From: Benincasa hispida
Lineage: Eukaryota; Streptophyta; Magnoliopsida; Cucurbitales; Cucurbitaceae
Direction of reading: 5' to 3'
Assembly (NCBI RefSeq): GCF_009727055.1
Contig: NC_052350.1
Location: 27,158,866-27,222,865, forward strand
Length of the DNA stretch: 64,000 bases
The stretch's first letter is position 1. Each line of letters starts with the position of its first letter. This document shows positions 23,744-36,400 of this stretch, one piece after another. The translations under genes and the position numbers were made by a program. The notes beneath the pieces are model-generated. The model was not told the origin of the DNA. It searched no databases and was given only the letters and a program-made list of their open reading frames with translations.

Positions 23744-24254
23744 TCAAGAGAGCAAGTCACATATACAACGAGGGACATGGGGCTAAAGCCTATGAAATGA
23801 GGTATCTGGTAGTAACCTAACCTAGTTGACTGAAGATCTTAAGATCTAGGTTCAATAGACAAACTAGTTGGATAATTCATAGTTGACACACTAAGAAACT
23901 TATAGTTTTTTCCCATTTCTATGATGTTCTAGAGAGTGTGATCTGTTAATGTTAAAGTTTTATTGATATCTTGTTTTACAAGAGGAGTAGTGATGGGATG
24001 CTCTTAATCAATATTACTTATATGAGAATAGAAGTGGGGTCACTTCTATAAGAACTTTTCAAATAGCTTATGTTCTCTAAAACTCTCATGAATTCATAAT
24101 TTTGTCCAGGACCAAAATGGACATAAACGTATAGAACTCAAAGATACAAGACGAGGTATGTGTGATATCTATTGTCTCAATTTACCAATGAGAAGGATAG
24201 TTATAGAGCTTAGTCTCACTATTTCTTCAGTAAATTCTATGTATATTAAAATAA

Positions 24255-24890
24255 TGTTTCATGTACAAATTTAATATATATGAAAGTTAGTTTTGTAGTT
24301 TTTTTTTTTAATTTGAATGAGTTATGTTTGATTTTTATTAAGTAATAACTCAATTGAGTTAAATTTAACAAATGTTTCAATTTTTGTCTATATTTGATTT
24401 TATTTTATAATTTAGAGAGTTACCAAGTTACTTGCCTATGAATAGTAGATTGGTTCTTCATTTGTAGCATCTCATTCCAAATTGAAGAGTTCTCTCATTT
24501 CTTTCTTTCTTTCTTTCTTTTGTTCTTGAGTTGAGTTGAGAACAAGTACTCGAGAATTCTGCCAGATCCTAGTAATTCGAGGTTACATTTCTACCAGAGT
24601 TAGCCGTTGTATCCTGCTGAGACGATAGTTATAGTTTGTTTGCAGCCCGTGCAGAGCGAATAATTTTTTTCAGGACAACGTTTACTAGAAGCATGTCTCA
24701 ACTATATTTTGAATCTCCAAAGATTTTGAATTTCTTTCAAGTATTTGATTATTTTCATATCTAAGCCTTGTTACACCATCTAGCTTTTGTTTGAGTTTGA
24801 ATATTGTACATTGAGTGTTTTGTTTCTATTAATTGAGGTGTAATCAGTTTGCTAGTGTATTCAATTCTATATATATCATTTCCCCCAACA
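24255..24890 (+). repeat. 3' LTR of copia family B
   Basis: Runs from TGTTTCATGTACAAATTTAA to CCCCCAACA, giving TGTT...AACA ends. Pairs with 16888-17494; it keeps a segment (about 24792-24850) missing from the left LTR and has a shorter TTTC microsatellite. The preceding 23801-24254 is the pol 3' untranslated part. Confidence 0.85.
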
Positions 24891-25372
24891 TTTTTATGTT
24901 AAAAAAAATTGTATAATTATTATTTTGTAAAAATGAATTGAGTTTATAACATAACATATGATATTTATAAATGTTTTTTTTATCTTAATTTAATATAAAT
25001 TTGCATTTTAAAATTTAAAATTCGAAATCGGGGTACAATGAGAACAAAATTTGCACTGTTTGGATCATAGAATCTGTAAATAGTTTTCAGAAACAGAATT
25101 CGAATTGTCTGCCATACACATATTTACTAAACTCAGTGAATCCGAAAACATAAAATAAAATTCAAATTGCCAACCAAACATGCCTTAAACTTCTAAAACT
25201 ACTTACTACTTAGTTATACTCACTTTGACTCACGACCTGCATTCATTATCTATTCTTAAAAGATATAATATTGCCAATTTCATATCATTATCAACCAAAA
25301 TAGCTTCCATTTCTTAAATAGGGTTAAAAAAATTAACAATCGTCAATTAATTAAATGTTGATACATTACTAT

Positions 25373-25405
<33 letters not shown>

Positions 25406-26229
25406 TTTATTTAAATGTTGAACTTAACAGAACTCATGTAATTATTAGTCAAAGTTTTCCGTAGACAGAAAATTTCATAGGCTTGAAATTGAACTCCACA
25501 TATGGTTGAAATTTATATATAAAAAAACAACAATAATAAAAGCATAGATGGAGAATTTTACTTTTTTACTATATTTATAAATATTGATGGTTAAATTAAG
25601 CTCACTTGATCTTCACATACCTTTAACGATAAATTTGTAATTTGAGGGAAGAAAGATGACTTGCAAAATAAAAAAGAAGAAAACATTGATGTGGTGTCTG
25701 CCATAGAACCTCTAATACTTAAGTCAGTAATCAACAACGAGTCAGAACAAGCTGAAAGTAGGAAAAAGAACTTATCTTATGTTGGTCTGTCGTGCTCTAT
25801 TTATATTGGAGTTAAACTAGGGATATTCCTAATCCTTTTAAAATTAGAATCTTATATCCTTTTGGAAATAGGATGCTTGAGGGTTGGATCAAGCCACAAT
25901 GGAACTTCGAGATAAAGGGCCTACCATAATGGGCCACATGCATGTTGGTCTTGGCCTCAACCTCCGCATACCAAAATCGGTCGTGTTAGAATCTTGGAAT
26001 TGACTATATATTTGTTTAAGGTTGTTTCTTACGCTGTTTCGATGTTGTCTCAGAATATGTCTCACGGGATATTGATTCTGCAAAATAAATTATTTTCTTA
26101 TCTTAATTATTCTTCTCTGTTATTATTTTGGGTTACTTTCCTTTTCTATGATCTGTCGATATTAAATAGAAATATTTTCCTAAAAGAGTATGTGAATACC
26201 CACAACGGAAAGATTGTGTCCCAATTTTT
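24891..26229. other. Spacer with MITE-like and LTR-like fragments, no gene recognised
   Basis: About 25050-25190 has TTTGGATCATAGAATCTG and an inverted-looking end AACCAAACATGCC, so may be a MITE. A (TA)n run lies at 25373-25400. From 25780 to 25880, a 'ctctatttatattgg' stretch followed by 'ccttttaaaattagaatc' resembles decayed LTR sequence. No protein family is visible. Confidence 0.5.
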
Positions 26230-27630
26230 TTATTTTACAGAACACCATTAATTCAGAGGACGAAAACAGAGATACAGCGTTCTAAATGAACATGCTTACA
26301 CAATAATTTAGAGAGGAAGAAGAGGTTAAAGGACTTACCCTTGAAGATCGATAACCTTCACGAATCCCCTCCAATGTACTGCTCGAAACGATTTGAACTC
26401 TTCCTCTTCTCAAACACACAAACATAGCAAATGGAATTCAAAATTCCAGACACTACCACAAACGAATCTTCATTATTCTCAAGGTACAGAATCATTGAGA
26501 GATGTGGGCTTCAGTAAGATTAATTTTGGTAGGGAGAGGGAAATTTTTTGTTGAGAAAGCAATAACATAAAAAGCCTTCAGAGATTGTTTGAAACTTAGG
26601 GAAGAAGATTACCGATTAAAAACTCTCTGTCTTCCATCACCCACGTAAACGAGAGGGGGGGGGGAGGGGAGGGGAGGGGGCGGAGTTATCAAAACAACTC
26701 CCTCCCTAATAGCCGTATTAATTAAACTACATATATGTATGTATATACATACATACGTATATGTACGTACGCACATATATACTACATATGTACATATATG
26801 CGTTAACCTTTCACAAATTGTTTGTAAGTACAACTGGGCTAAAAATACAGTTTTACTCCTATAGTTATATCTAACTCTTTAAGTATCACTGATCCCTCTA
26901 ATGAACAATTAATTATAATCCAACTACAACCAAACCTCTTTTGAGCTAGGAGAGGGTTGGCGCCACATTGTTCAAGCCTCGGAATCAACACTTAAGGGAA
27001 CAATTTCTCTACTTACTCTAACATTAAGGAATGAGGGAATTTCCTTCTTGTGTAGCTGCATTCCCAACTCCCCAATTAGACAAATCCCCAAAATGGTAGG
27101 CATATTGTGTCGTCGAAACTGGCCACTCTCACCCATGCAGATCAAATGACCGCTTTCATAGGTAGGAGTTCACAACTCACTTAGGATTTAGGTCAAGTCA
27201 CCTATGGTCATCATAGTGAAATGTAAGTCTCTTCTAGCAACAGTGTTATATAGAGACACTATATATTTCGTGGTCCGACCTTATACAAACTCTTCATATA
27301 GAATACCCCAGCTCACATATCTTCACGTGAATAATCAGGATCAAATCTTTTGTGGCATTTTACAACAATTATAACAACTACAAAGCGGGCAGTATTCGTA
27401 GTGTCTCAAGGATAAGATACCCAACCTTATCCATCTACTACAGACGATTTAGATTATCACTTAAACATGATCCACTTGTACGTCTCAACATACATGTTTA
27501 AGTTACAGCAGATAACCTTGGATATTAGTTCATTGGTTTTTGGGTTAATGCAATTATATGTCGAATAAAATACCTCTTATTTTATTAGATAAATAATTTT
27601 TTTTATACAAATACAACTACAAAATACATG
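26230..27630 (-). mobile_element. Long-LTR family (family L), diverged copy 2
   Basis: Shares with 17687-19623 and 33873-35661 a run of landmarks in the same order: 'cttacccttgaagatcgataacc', 'aatgaacaatt', 'caacacttaagggaacaa', 'cacccatgcagatc', 'aggagttcacaactcac', 'tttcgtggtccgacc' and 'tgatccacttgta'. It lacks the AACA end: after the poly-A/T run near 27600 it passes into unrelated sequence. The segment 26600-26800 is a simple-sequence insert. Confidence 0.65.
26653..26681 (+). repeat. G-run tract with quadruplex potential
   Basis: A run of ten G, then three GGGG/GGGGG blocks separated by single A, in otherwise AT-rich DNA. Four or more G-runs with one-base loops is the classic intramolecular quadruplex pattern. 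It sits inside the diverged family L copy and is followed by alternating purine-pyrimidine TA/TG/CG repeats (26731-26800). Confidence 0.7.
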
Positions 27631-28480
27631 GAGTGTTATTTTGCTGCATGTTATATCATTGTGCCTTAGTTATTGAGACTCAAGAATAATTGCATTTTCT
27701 TCTTCCACTATGCTTATTTAAGAGCAAATGTTCGAGCTTGCTAGGTTTTTCGCTTCCATATTGAGACTCAAGAATAATTACGTTTTCATAGTCTTCACTG
27801 AAGCCCTCTATAATTTTGATCATTGTGAAGCAAGAAATTGGAGTGTTATTTTGCAGCATGTTATATCATTGTGCCTTAGTTATTTGAATTAATCTTGAGA
27901 ACAGTTGTTGGCCTTAGGGAGAGTCTAAGGTATCATTGGTTGAGAAGAGGTTCTCATTCTTAAGAGGATTGTCCTAAGACATTGTCGATTGAGAAGGAGT
28001 TTTCATCCTTAGAGGGATCCTAAAGCATCATCAACAGAGAAGGAGTTCTCAAACTTAGGGGGAGCTTAAGTTTTATCAAGTGAAACGGTCTTTATTTGAT
28101 AGTGGAAAGATAAAGTATTGATGAGAAGGTGTTTCCCACTTAGAGGGAACCTAAGTGATTCATCACAAATATTCAAATACTTAGGAGGTGCCTAAGTTCT
28201 ATTGAGAGAGAGTTCCACATCTAGGAGGAGCTTAGGTGATCAATATAAGTTAGGTTCTACTGTGTCACTGTAATTGTCATGATTCTACAAATAAGTATAG
28301 TGTTGTAAATACTTAACTTTTTATCTTTCCCAAGTACACTACCCCCCAAACATAGGTGGTATATCATCAAACTGGGTTATCAAGCTTAGTGTGTTATCTG
28401 TTTATTTAGTTGTTGGTACTTTATTTGTTGTTTATGTGATTACCAGAACTATCTATGGAACATTTGTATTCAAAGAAACA
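27631..28480. repeat. Degenerate minisatellite and local duplication, probable LTR remnant
   Basis: The phrase GTGTTATTTTGCTGCATGTT occurs at about 27636 and again, with one change, at about 27843. From 27900 to 28250 a unit of about 55-70 bp, 'gagaaggagttctcat..cttagggggagcctaag' in type, recurs six or so times with divergence. 'cccccaaacataggtggtatatc' downstream is of the kind seen at plant LTR ends. No coding capacity. Confidence 0.5.
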
Positions 28481-30260
28481 TGTTGGCCTTGGCCTCGGCC
28501 TCTGCGGCAAGGAGGGTTAATTAGGCGATATGACCCAATCTCTATTTCTACACTTTAAATGAACTCACATGCGTTGATTTCTTGCCAATCTTAGGTCCTT
28601 TTTGGATAAGGTAACTCTCCTAGTTATACTTTATCTTAGATTTATTTATTGGTCCAAAATTACCCATAATAGTAATTATATTTAACTATTAATTTTATAA
28701 TATTTTATTTCATCATACGTCAAACACTCTCAAAGTGAACTTAGATCAACAGTAATCAAGGTGCTCTTTCTTTTGTACGTGTAAATTCAATCATTATCCC
28801 TATCATTATTATACTTAAAAAAGATATACAAATATTTAAATTAAATTTACCCTACAAATTCATAAACATTTGAACCATTATTTCTAAATATCAGAAAGCA
28901 AGATTTGGCAAGGGTTTTCAATGGTAGCTTTAACTTTGTTCAATAAGTATAAACATATATATATATATATATATAATATATATATATAATATATATATAT
29001 TATATATATATAATATATATATATATATATTATATATATATATATATATCATAATTTGTGCCATAAAGCTCTCAATGTTTCTTCCTTTATTTATATACAC
29101 CTTGTTATTTAAAAAATTATCAAATATCAAAAGACCTTAATTAGACTCATAAATTCATAATGATTCAAAATTTGTTTGATATCGAAATCTCCAATTGCAT
29201 AAACTTAATAAAAATATATTAAAATAATATATAATGATAACAAAAATCCTACCCCCCATCAAATCCTTTCTAAATCAACAAGATAAACCTAGCCTAATTG
29301 AAGGTTAGGCTACAAAAAAGAATGCAAGTAATGGGGTATAGATATGGGCCTAAAAGTTAGGCAATTTATATAAGCAAAGTTACAAATATAGAGGTTTAAT
29401 TGTCATCTTACGATAAAAGAACAAAGCTTGGAAAAAGGTGTGTAGTGTAGATGCCGTTGAGAATTGGGAATTAGAGGAGTTTGTGACGCATTATTACCAC
29501 TATATGCAATGTGAACCTTTTTTTCTTTCTTTTCCATATTTTCCTATTCTTAGTATAAAATGCAATCATTAATGCCTATTTAAACTAATTATACACGTTT
29601 TAATTCTCATTAATTCTCTTTACTTATCTTATTTTAGGGGTTTTTTTTAATCTTTTTTAGCAAAACAATGGTAGAATGAAGAGATCGAATCTCTAACCTC
29701 AAGAAAGTGACATGACAATAATGTTGGACTAAGTTCACTTTAGTTACCTTATATTATATATATATATATATAAATACACTTAATTTCACACTCCATCTCT
29801 TAAATAGTCAATTTTCATTTATATTTTAGTCAAATACAAATTTATTTCATAAATTTTGAAGTTTGTGTCTATTTGGTCTTTGAATTTCAAAAGTGTTTAA
29901 TATGTTTCAAAATTTTTAATTTTGTGTCTAATAGGTTCATGAAGATTTTGAAAGGATCTAAAAATAATTGATCTATTAGATATAAATTTGAGTTTCATGT
30001 CTAATAAAATTTTATAACTTTAAATTTTGTGTATAATAGATTCGTGAATTTAGAAGAAACATGAAATTGAAAAATTAAATTCATAATTTTAAAAGTTTAG
30101 AAACCAAATAAGCATAAATATTAAAATTCAAATACTAAATTTATAATTTAATCTTATATTTTAAAGGTTTTCAAAGTTTAGAAAATAATGACACGAAATG
30201 GTTTAGAGTTTAAATAGAGACAAAAATCTCAAAATTGTAATTTATTCATTAAGTATATTA
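28481..30260. other. AT-rich spacer with (TA)n blocks, no gene recognised
   Basis: Includes a long interrupted (TA)n block (28954-29050), another at 29753-29772, and from 29800 to 30240 a series of 'tttgtgtctaataggttcatgaa' type repeats in both orientations that is probably a decayed fold-back element. No gene seen. Confidence 0.5.
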
Positions 30261-30261
30261 T

Positions 30262-30440
30262 TAGGGTTGTTTTCAAATATAGAAAAATGAAACAATTTGT
30301 TTACAAATATAGCAAAACATCACTGTATATCAATAATAGATCGCAAGTGATAGAAGTCTATTATAATCTATCACTCAATTATAAAAGTATATCACGGTCT
30401 ATCAAAACAATAACATTTTAGTATATTTGAAAATATTTTC
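30262..30440. repeat. MITE-like repeat of the 'GATAGA..TCTATCA' family, copy 2
   Basis: Terminal inverted pair TTCAAATATAGAAAAATG (left) and CATTTTAGTATATTTGAAAA (right, 30412-30431). The core has AGTGATAGAAGTCTATTAT and ATCACGGTCTATC. The clearest copy of the family in the window for its ends. Confidence 0.6.
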
Positions 30441-30445
30441 CATAA

Positions 30446-32340
30446 TATACCATTTAAAATAATCACTCTTCTTCTTATTGTTATTATTAATCCTCTCTTT
30501 AAAAAAGGAAAAAAAAAAAAAAATGCATGCGTGCACGCAAAGGTAATAACACAACGTGTGGGATTTTGGTGTCCAAAGCACCAATAAGTGATTTAAATTG
30601 CTATAAGTTGTCCCCTCTAGATAGTGACTTTGTTCTTTCAACAACATAACTTCATATTTTCTGGGCTTTTAATTATATTTTCAATCAACTTTAATTTCCT
30701 ATGGAAAACAGAAAAAATAAATAAAACTTTAATTTACTTTTCAAATTGGAACTCAACCCAACTTCAATTATATTATATTGCTTATTTTAATACATTATTC
30801 TTTTAACTTTTTGTTTAAAATTATATATCTTTTCCAAATCCCCCTTTTTCCCATTTCTCTCTTCTCAAAAGTTATACCCATTATTATTATTTGTTCACCT
30901 ATTTAAATTATACATATAATAATATTGGTTTTGTCCTTAATTTAGACCTTCTTTCCCTTCAACCAAGACCTAATTGTTACTCACATGGGTCTCTCTCATT
31001 TTAATTTATTATACATCCACACATATTTTTACAATATTTTTATTTTGATTAAAACCATTTCTTGATTATTTAATAGCCAAACTCCCTGGCTTTTCACTTA
31101 ATTAAAAAGGGCGAAAAATTAAAACTTGTAAAGGAAAAATAGTTAAAGAGATAGATGACAATAATAATAATAATAATAAATAAATAAATAAATAACCGAA
31201 TATTTGAGAATGAAAGCCAGAGCTTTACATTAACCCTAATGAGTAATGATAGCTTCGATCCTGCATTAAAAAAACATAATAATAATAAATTGATTAATTA
31301 GCCCTCGACTCCTTTTGCCAATATTGTAAAAAGAAAAAGAAAAAAAAAGCTAGAAATTGTGTAGGGTTTTTAGGTTGCCCTAGAGATTGCAGCAATAAGA
31401 AATTAATAAATGTATTAAAAATTGAAATCTTGGGATCATAAATTAAGAGAATAATGGAGTAATTCAAGGAGAATTTAAACTCTTTTTCAATTTTTTTTAA
31501 TTAATATAAAATTTTGTTATTTTAGAGCATGTGATGTGAGGAATCCGATGATTCACTACGACAGCATCAAACAAAATTTTACACAATTTTTGATGGCTCG
31601 AATAATATTCGAGTTCAATAAAACGACATGTCGGGAGCCTAAAAAACGTCTTGGTTCCATTTTTAATGTAAATAAATTAAAAAAAAAAATAGGACACTGT
31701 GGAAAACATGCGTGCTGGTAGTAATATCATTGAATTTCGTTTCATGTCGGATTTTAAATTGTTTTATTTTCATTTTAATTCGTTTCCCTTTTTTTTTTTT
31801 TTAGAATTTGTGTGTTTTTGTAACAGACAAAACTATAACCCATGAATTTATGGATCCATCATGTTGGTCGGTGATAAGTGGTTTTTTTTTTAAATAATAA
31901 AAATAGGAGCATAAAATCCCTCAAAACAAGAACATTATTTCATCGTTTTATCATTTTATTAATTTAAAATCTATAAATCAAATCAATAATAGAGACACAC
32001 ATGTGAAGTAACATATAAGAAGATTTTCCCATGCTTTATCAATAATTATGCCTTAAATTAAACTAATAATCTGAGTGATAAAAATAAATAAAATCAGTTT
32101 CGAGAAAAATATTATAATTTTGTGTGGAATGATTCCCTTTTTTTAAAAAAGATGACTTCATGGTATTATGTCAAGTCCTTTTTTTTAAGCAATGATTTCA
32201 ATTATTTTTTTTTTAGAATCTTATTCCTCTTAAATATAAGGGAGAATCTTCCAGACTTATATTTATTGCTACATTGCAACTTTTTTTTATTTTTTTTTAA
32301 TGTAAACTTGCAATTGGGTTTGGACAATTAACGTCATTGA
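30446..32340. other. AT-rich spacer, no gene recognised
   Basis: No recognisable coding region. Contains (AAT)n and (AAAT)n runs near 31160-31195, a short perfect palindrome CTCGAATAATATTCGAG at 31597-31613, and poly-T runs. Confidence 0.6.
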
Positions 32341-32344
32341 GAAA

Positions 32345-32540
32345 TTTTCATTAGAAAAATGTCAAACTATTTACAAAAATAGTAAAAAAGAAAAAAAAAA
32401 AAAAAACACTAATAGACTTCTATAAGGATCTATCAGTGATTGACTTCTATCAGTTTCTATTACTGGTAGACATTGATAGATTTCTATCATATAAAACGTT
32501 GTCAAGTTAGACGTTTGTCCGCGAACATAGTAAATAATGA
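32345..32540. repeat. MITE-like repeat of the 'GATAGA..TCTATCA' family, copy 3
   Basis: Core with GGATCTATCAGTGATTGAC and TTGATAGATTTCTATC; flanks 'aaaatgtcaaactattta' and 'acgttgtcaag' show the same layout as the other copies, with an inserted poly-A run at about 32391-32406. Confidence 0.5.
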
Positions 32541-32679
32541 GAAAGTGGAGCCAAATGAAGCAAATGATGTATTGTAGAGGAAATTTTTTTAACATTGAGT
32601 ACCATCACACCATTGCGAAGGGACAAACAATAGTAACTCTGTCACAAATTTAAAAAAGAAGACGCAAAGCAACTGAGGT

Positions 32680-33325
32680 AGAGATGTTCACGGGGTGGGA
32701 TGAGGTCAGAGATGGTTTCTTCGTTCCTATCCCCATCTCTGCTCTCCATTTCATTCCTCATCCCACGAAATTTTCCATGAAGATCAAGAGGGATTCTCCA
32801 TGCAGATTCCCCACAATTTTTTTTTTCATTTAGTTTTTTTAAAAAAAAAAAATCAATTAACTTGAATCAATACTATGATAAAATTTTAATTAAATAGTTA
32901 AATTTCTTATTACTCTTTTTATATGCTAAGTTCTAGATGAACAATTAATTTAAAGAGAAGTTACTCAACTTTTCTAGTAGAAAGAAATATTACCAATCAA
33001 ATTATTCAAATATATAATCAAAATTTAAATGTTCAATTCCAATATTTTCAGTATCATGACCATTAAAAAAGAAAACTTGAAATTCAATAATAACAATAAT
33101 AATAATAACAATAACAACAACAACAATAGTAACATAACATCAAATTATTAAAATAAGTAAAAAAAAAAAAAAGAAGAAGCTATCAAGGCGGAGTCGGGGT
33201 GGTAATAGGGAATGCATTCCTCGTTTCCGTCCCTATTTAGTCTACACAGAATTTTCCCCCTTCCTTTCCATTTCCTGCCTAAATGGGAAATCTCCATTCC
33301 CGCTCAAGTAAACTTCATGATGCTA
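32680..33325. repeat. Degenerate repeat with G-rich and C-rich ends
   Basis: Starts near GTTCACGGGGTGGGATGAGG and has, around 33180-33310, GGAGTCGGGGTGGTAATAGG and CATTCCCGCTC. The alternating 'ggatggga..' and 'tcccca..' stretches are typical of a dispersed plant repeat that spells a G-rich head and inverted C-rich tail. No coding capacity; class not determined. Confidence 0.35.
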
Positions 33326-33428
33326 TCTTGATTTATGGAAATAACTTTATAATCTTGTTTAGCAAGAGTATGTTTTTTCTTTTTTGGACTCTTTTGAGTG
33401 AAAGAGAGTAGAGAAAGAAGAGGAGCGT

Positions 33429-36400
33429 TGTGATATCCTAAGTTTCAATGAATTTAAATTAATTATTTTAAATTTATTGGATTTTAGTTTTGGTTTTTAG
33501 AGTCGGATCGAAGGAGATAATTAATTTAGATTAAGTTGATAAGAGAAATTTGAATTAATTTGATAGCATTTGGGAATTAATTTTGTGGGAGATTGAGTGA
33601 TTAGGTGTAAAGAGTGGATATATATATATATCTATATATCTCTCTCTATATATATAGAGTCAAATCAAAGCCTAACCTGGGTCTTCTTCAACCACTCAAA
33701 CCAGCTCGTGGTCGATGCACCTTCGACGATCGCCTGTTGGTTGTTGGTCGCACGCTGCCAAAGTTTGCCCTTGCCGTAAATCGAAGCATGCACTCAGCGA
33801 ACTTAGCCCAACCACGTCTTCGTCCATCGGACCCGCCAGAGAAGCTTATTGTCGCTCGTTCCATGCGAGAACTGATAGACTTAGGAAACATGCAACGAAA
33901 GAAAACAAGATCATTTAGTATTCTAATTCATCAATTTCGGCTTTAAATTAAGCATGCTCAAAAAATGTAAAGTAGGTTTCAAACATACCTTTGAAATTCT
34001 TCTTTTTCAAGCTTGATTTAGTTGCAATCTCCTTAATTTCTATTCGTGAACCACAACAAGACCTTCTCTACTATCCTCTAAGTACCTTAGATTGAGTTGT
34101 GGGACTTAAAATAAGATTGGATTAAGGGAATAAAGAAAGAAGGTCACTGGTTTTCAGCAGAATTTCGAAAAACAACTTCTTCAAGTTTGTCCTTAGCATT
34201 CAGCCATTCATCCATGAATTCCACTCCCATTTTGTTTATTTATTGCATGACTATCATGCAAATGAATTCCCTGCATGAATCACAACTCATGCTTGTGAAT
34301 TTGAGCTAAAAAGCTTGGTGGTTTAGTGACTAAGGTGTTTGCACCTAAAGTGGAAAACCCAATTTTTTCCATTTTCAATTTTCTTCTTTTTCTTTTTAAT
34401 TTAACACCAATTCTACCACCATTAATCCTTATTCATGAATTTAATATTTAGATCAGATTTAAATATTAATTGATTCTCCAATTTTGTTTAATTCTAAAAT
34501 TAAACATGTAATTATATCACATATAATTACTAATTCCTTTAATTCTAATTTGAACATTTTCAAATCAACTTATCATGCTACTATAAGGCTAATCCATTTG
34601 TGAGCTAGTAGGGGGACCTCATGGACCTACAGATCATGAGCTCCAACAATCTGCGAGATTAATTGGCTAAACTCTTTACACTAAATAAACTCCTATTCGT
34701 TAACTACTGGATCACTCCATTAAAACCCAAAGTTGTACTCCCCTCACTGTAGATATATTGTATCCATTCGATATAACCATGATTAGTAAGTTAACCCTTC
34801 ACAGGTTGTTCGTAATAATGGCTAGGTCAGATGGTTGTTTTACCCCCCGAGATTACCTCTTGTTCCTTAAGTCCCATTGATCCTCTAATGAAAAATTTGT
34901 TTGTGATTCGATCATAAAACCAAATCCCTCTCGGACCAATGAGAGGGTGGGACCCCTTGTTCAAGATATGGAGTCAGCACTTAAGGGATCAACCTCTCTA
35001 CTATCTCTAAAAGTGGGTAGGAGCAAATTCCATCTTACACTCTATGTCCCCAGCTATCTACCCAGTCTTACCCTTGAAATAGGAAGCCTATTGAGCCGGC
35101 ACTGTTGAGCCAATCCTCACCTATGCAATTCTAAGGATAATCCCGAATAAACAGGAGTTCATAGTTAGAAGATTCAAGTTAAATTGCCTAGGTCATCATT
35201 GTGAAATATTCAGTCTTAAACAGTAAACAACGTTATAAAGTAAGAGTGACTTATTTCGTGGTCCGATCTTGTGCAAACTCATTGCACAGGATGCCCTTAT
35301 TCCTTATGTCATTACATGTACGAATCAGGATCACTTCATTTGTAGCACTTTACAACTCTTTGTAACAACTACAGAGTGGGCCGCATCCGATAGTGTTACC
35401 AGCATAAGGCACCCAACCTTCTTCATATACTATAGACCGTTTTGGCTATTTACTTGAACTTGATCCATTTTTATGTCTATACATAAAGTTCAAGTACTCA
35501 TGTAATAGCCATGGATTTTAGTTTATTGGATTTAGTTTTTATAAGTGCAATATATTGATTCAATAACAACTTTATTGAAAAAAATGTTAAATAACATCTT
35601 TATTGATAATAGAATATGTTTAACTTTACAAACTGTGAGTTCTAGGACATACAACCTAACAACAATCACCAATTTGTCACCACCTGATGTCGTTTCCGTG
35701 CAGACCTGAGCTTTGGCCCAGCACATCAATTAACTAACTTTCGTTTCCTACCGTTGGTCTGCGAGTCCCCCAAGTGTCGTTGCCTTGCCACCAATCATCG
35801 TCACTATTGTGGGTTTCGTCAGAGTCTCGATTGGGTAAGTTTTAATGGAATTTTGGAGAGACGGTCTCTTGATTGGTTTGGTTTACCCATGAATCATGGT
35901 GTGTTTTTTTTACTTAAACCCATTGTATTTGGAGTCTAGGTTGAGGTATTGAAACATTGGATGTACCCTCCAACAAGTTAATTGAGGATTTGACGAGTTT
36001 TTGGTAAGTTATTAAAGTTTAACATCCTTACGGACTGGGTTATGTCGCTGTAGTTTGGTATTAAACCCTTGAATATGGTTTATGTTTAGGTTGGTCTTTG
36101 CATTCGTAACTCAAGCGGAGTTTCAGGTTAAGCAAACGTTGTGGGTAAGTGACTTGGATGTGATTGAGATGAATTTAAGTTTGGGTTATGCCTTTAACAT
36201 TGAAATTAAATTTGCTTTTTACTCTAGGGTTTGATTCAAGATTCGTTATGGAAAGAGAGGATAGATTTGCGTGATTGGACTTAAATTGAGAGGTAAGTGA
36301 TTAACTATTAGTTCGCCCACGAACCAGGTGCCCTAACCAAGTTGATGTTAAGGTTGCACATATATGTGAATGCATGATGTTATTGTGATGAAATAATTTG

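Larger units (their letters stand above)
16888..24890 (+). mobile_element. Degenerate Ty1/copia retrotransposon (family B) with nested insertion
   Basis: An 8.0-kb plus-strand element: 5' LTR, gag (UBN2 type), zinc knuckle, protease, integrase, RT, RNase H, long 3' untranslated part and 3' LTR. It is lengthened by a 1.9-kb LTR-like insertion in gag and a 0.44-kb tandem duplication of the RNase H end. LTR ends are TGTT...AACA at the right copy. No target duplication was found around it (AATGA against TTTTT), so the outer flanks may have been rearranged. All coding domains contain stops; it is inactive. Confidence 0.85.

Noticed and set aside
25661..25915. 84-aa plus frame considered as a small gene
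   Set aside because: It runs into LTR-like sequence, has no family resemblance and no splice or promoter context.
27900..28250. Regularly spaced repeats considered as a CRISPR-like array
   Set aside because: Units are diverged and continuous without unique spacers, the host is a plant nucleus and the context is retrotransposon DNA.
28930..29130. 66-aa Ile/Tyr-rich frame
   Set aside because: Translation of an interrupted (TA)n microsatellite.
33597..33946. Overlapping open frames on both strands (up to 110 aa)
   Set aside because: They lie in the GC-rich part of a solo LTR, overlap in three frames and both strands, and resemble no family.
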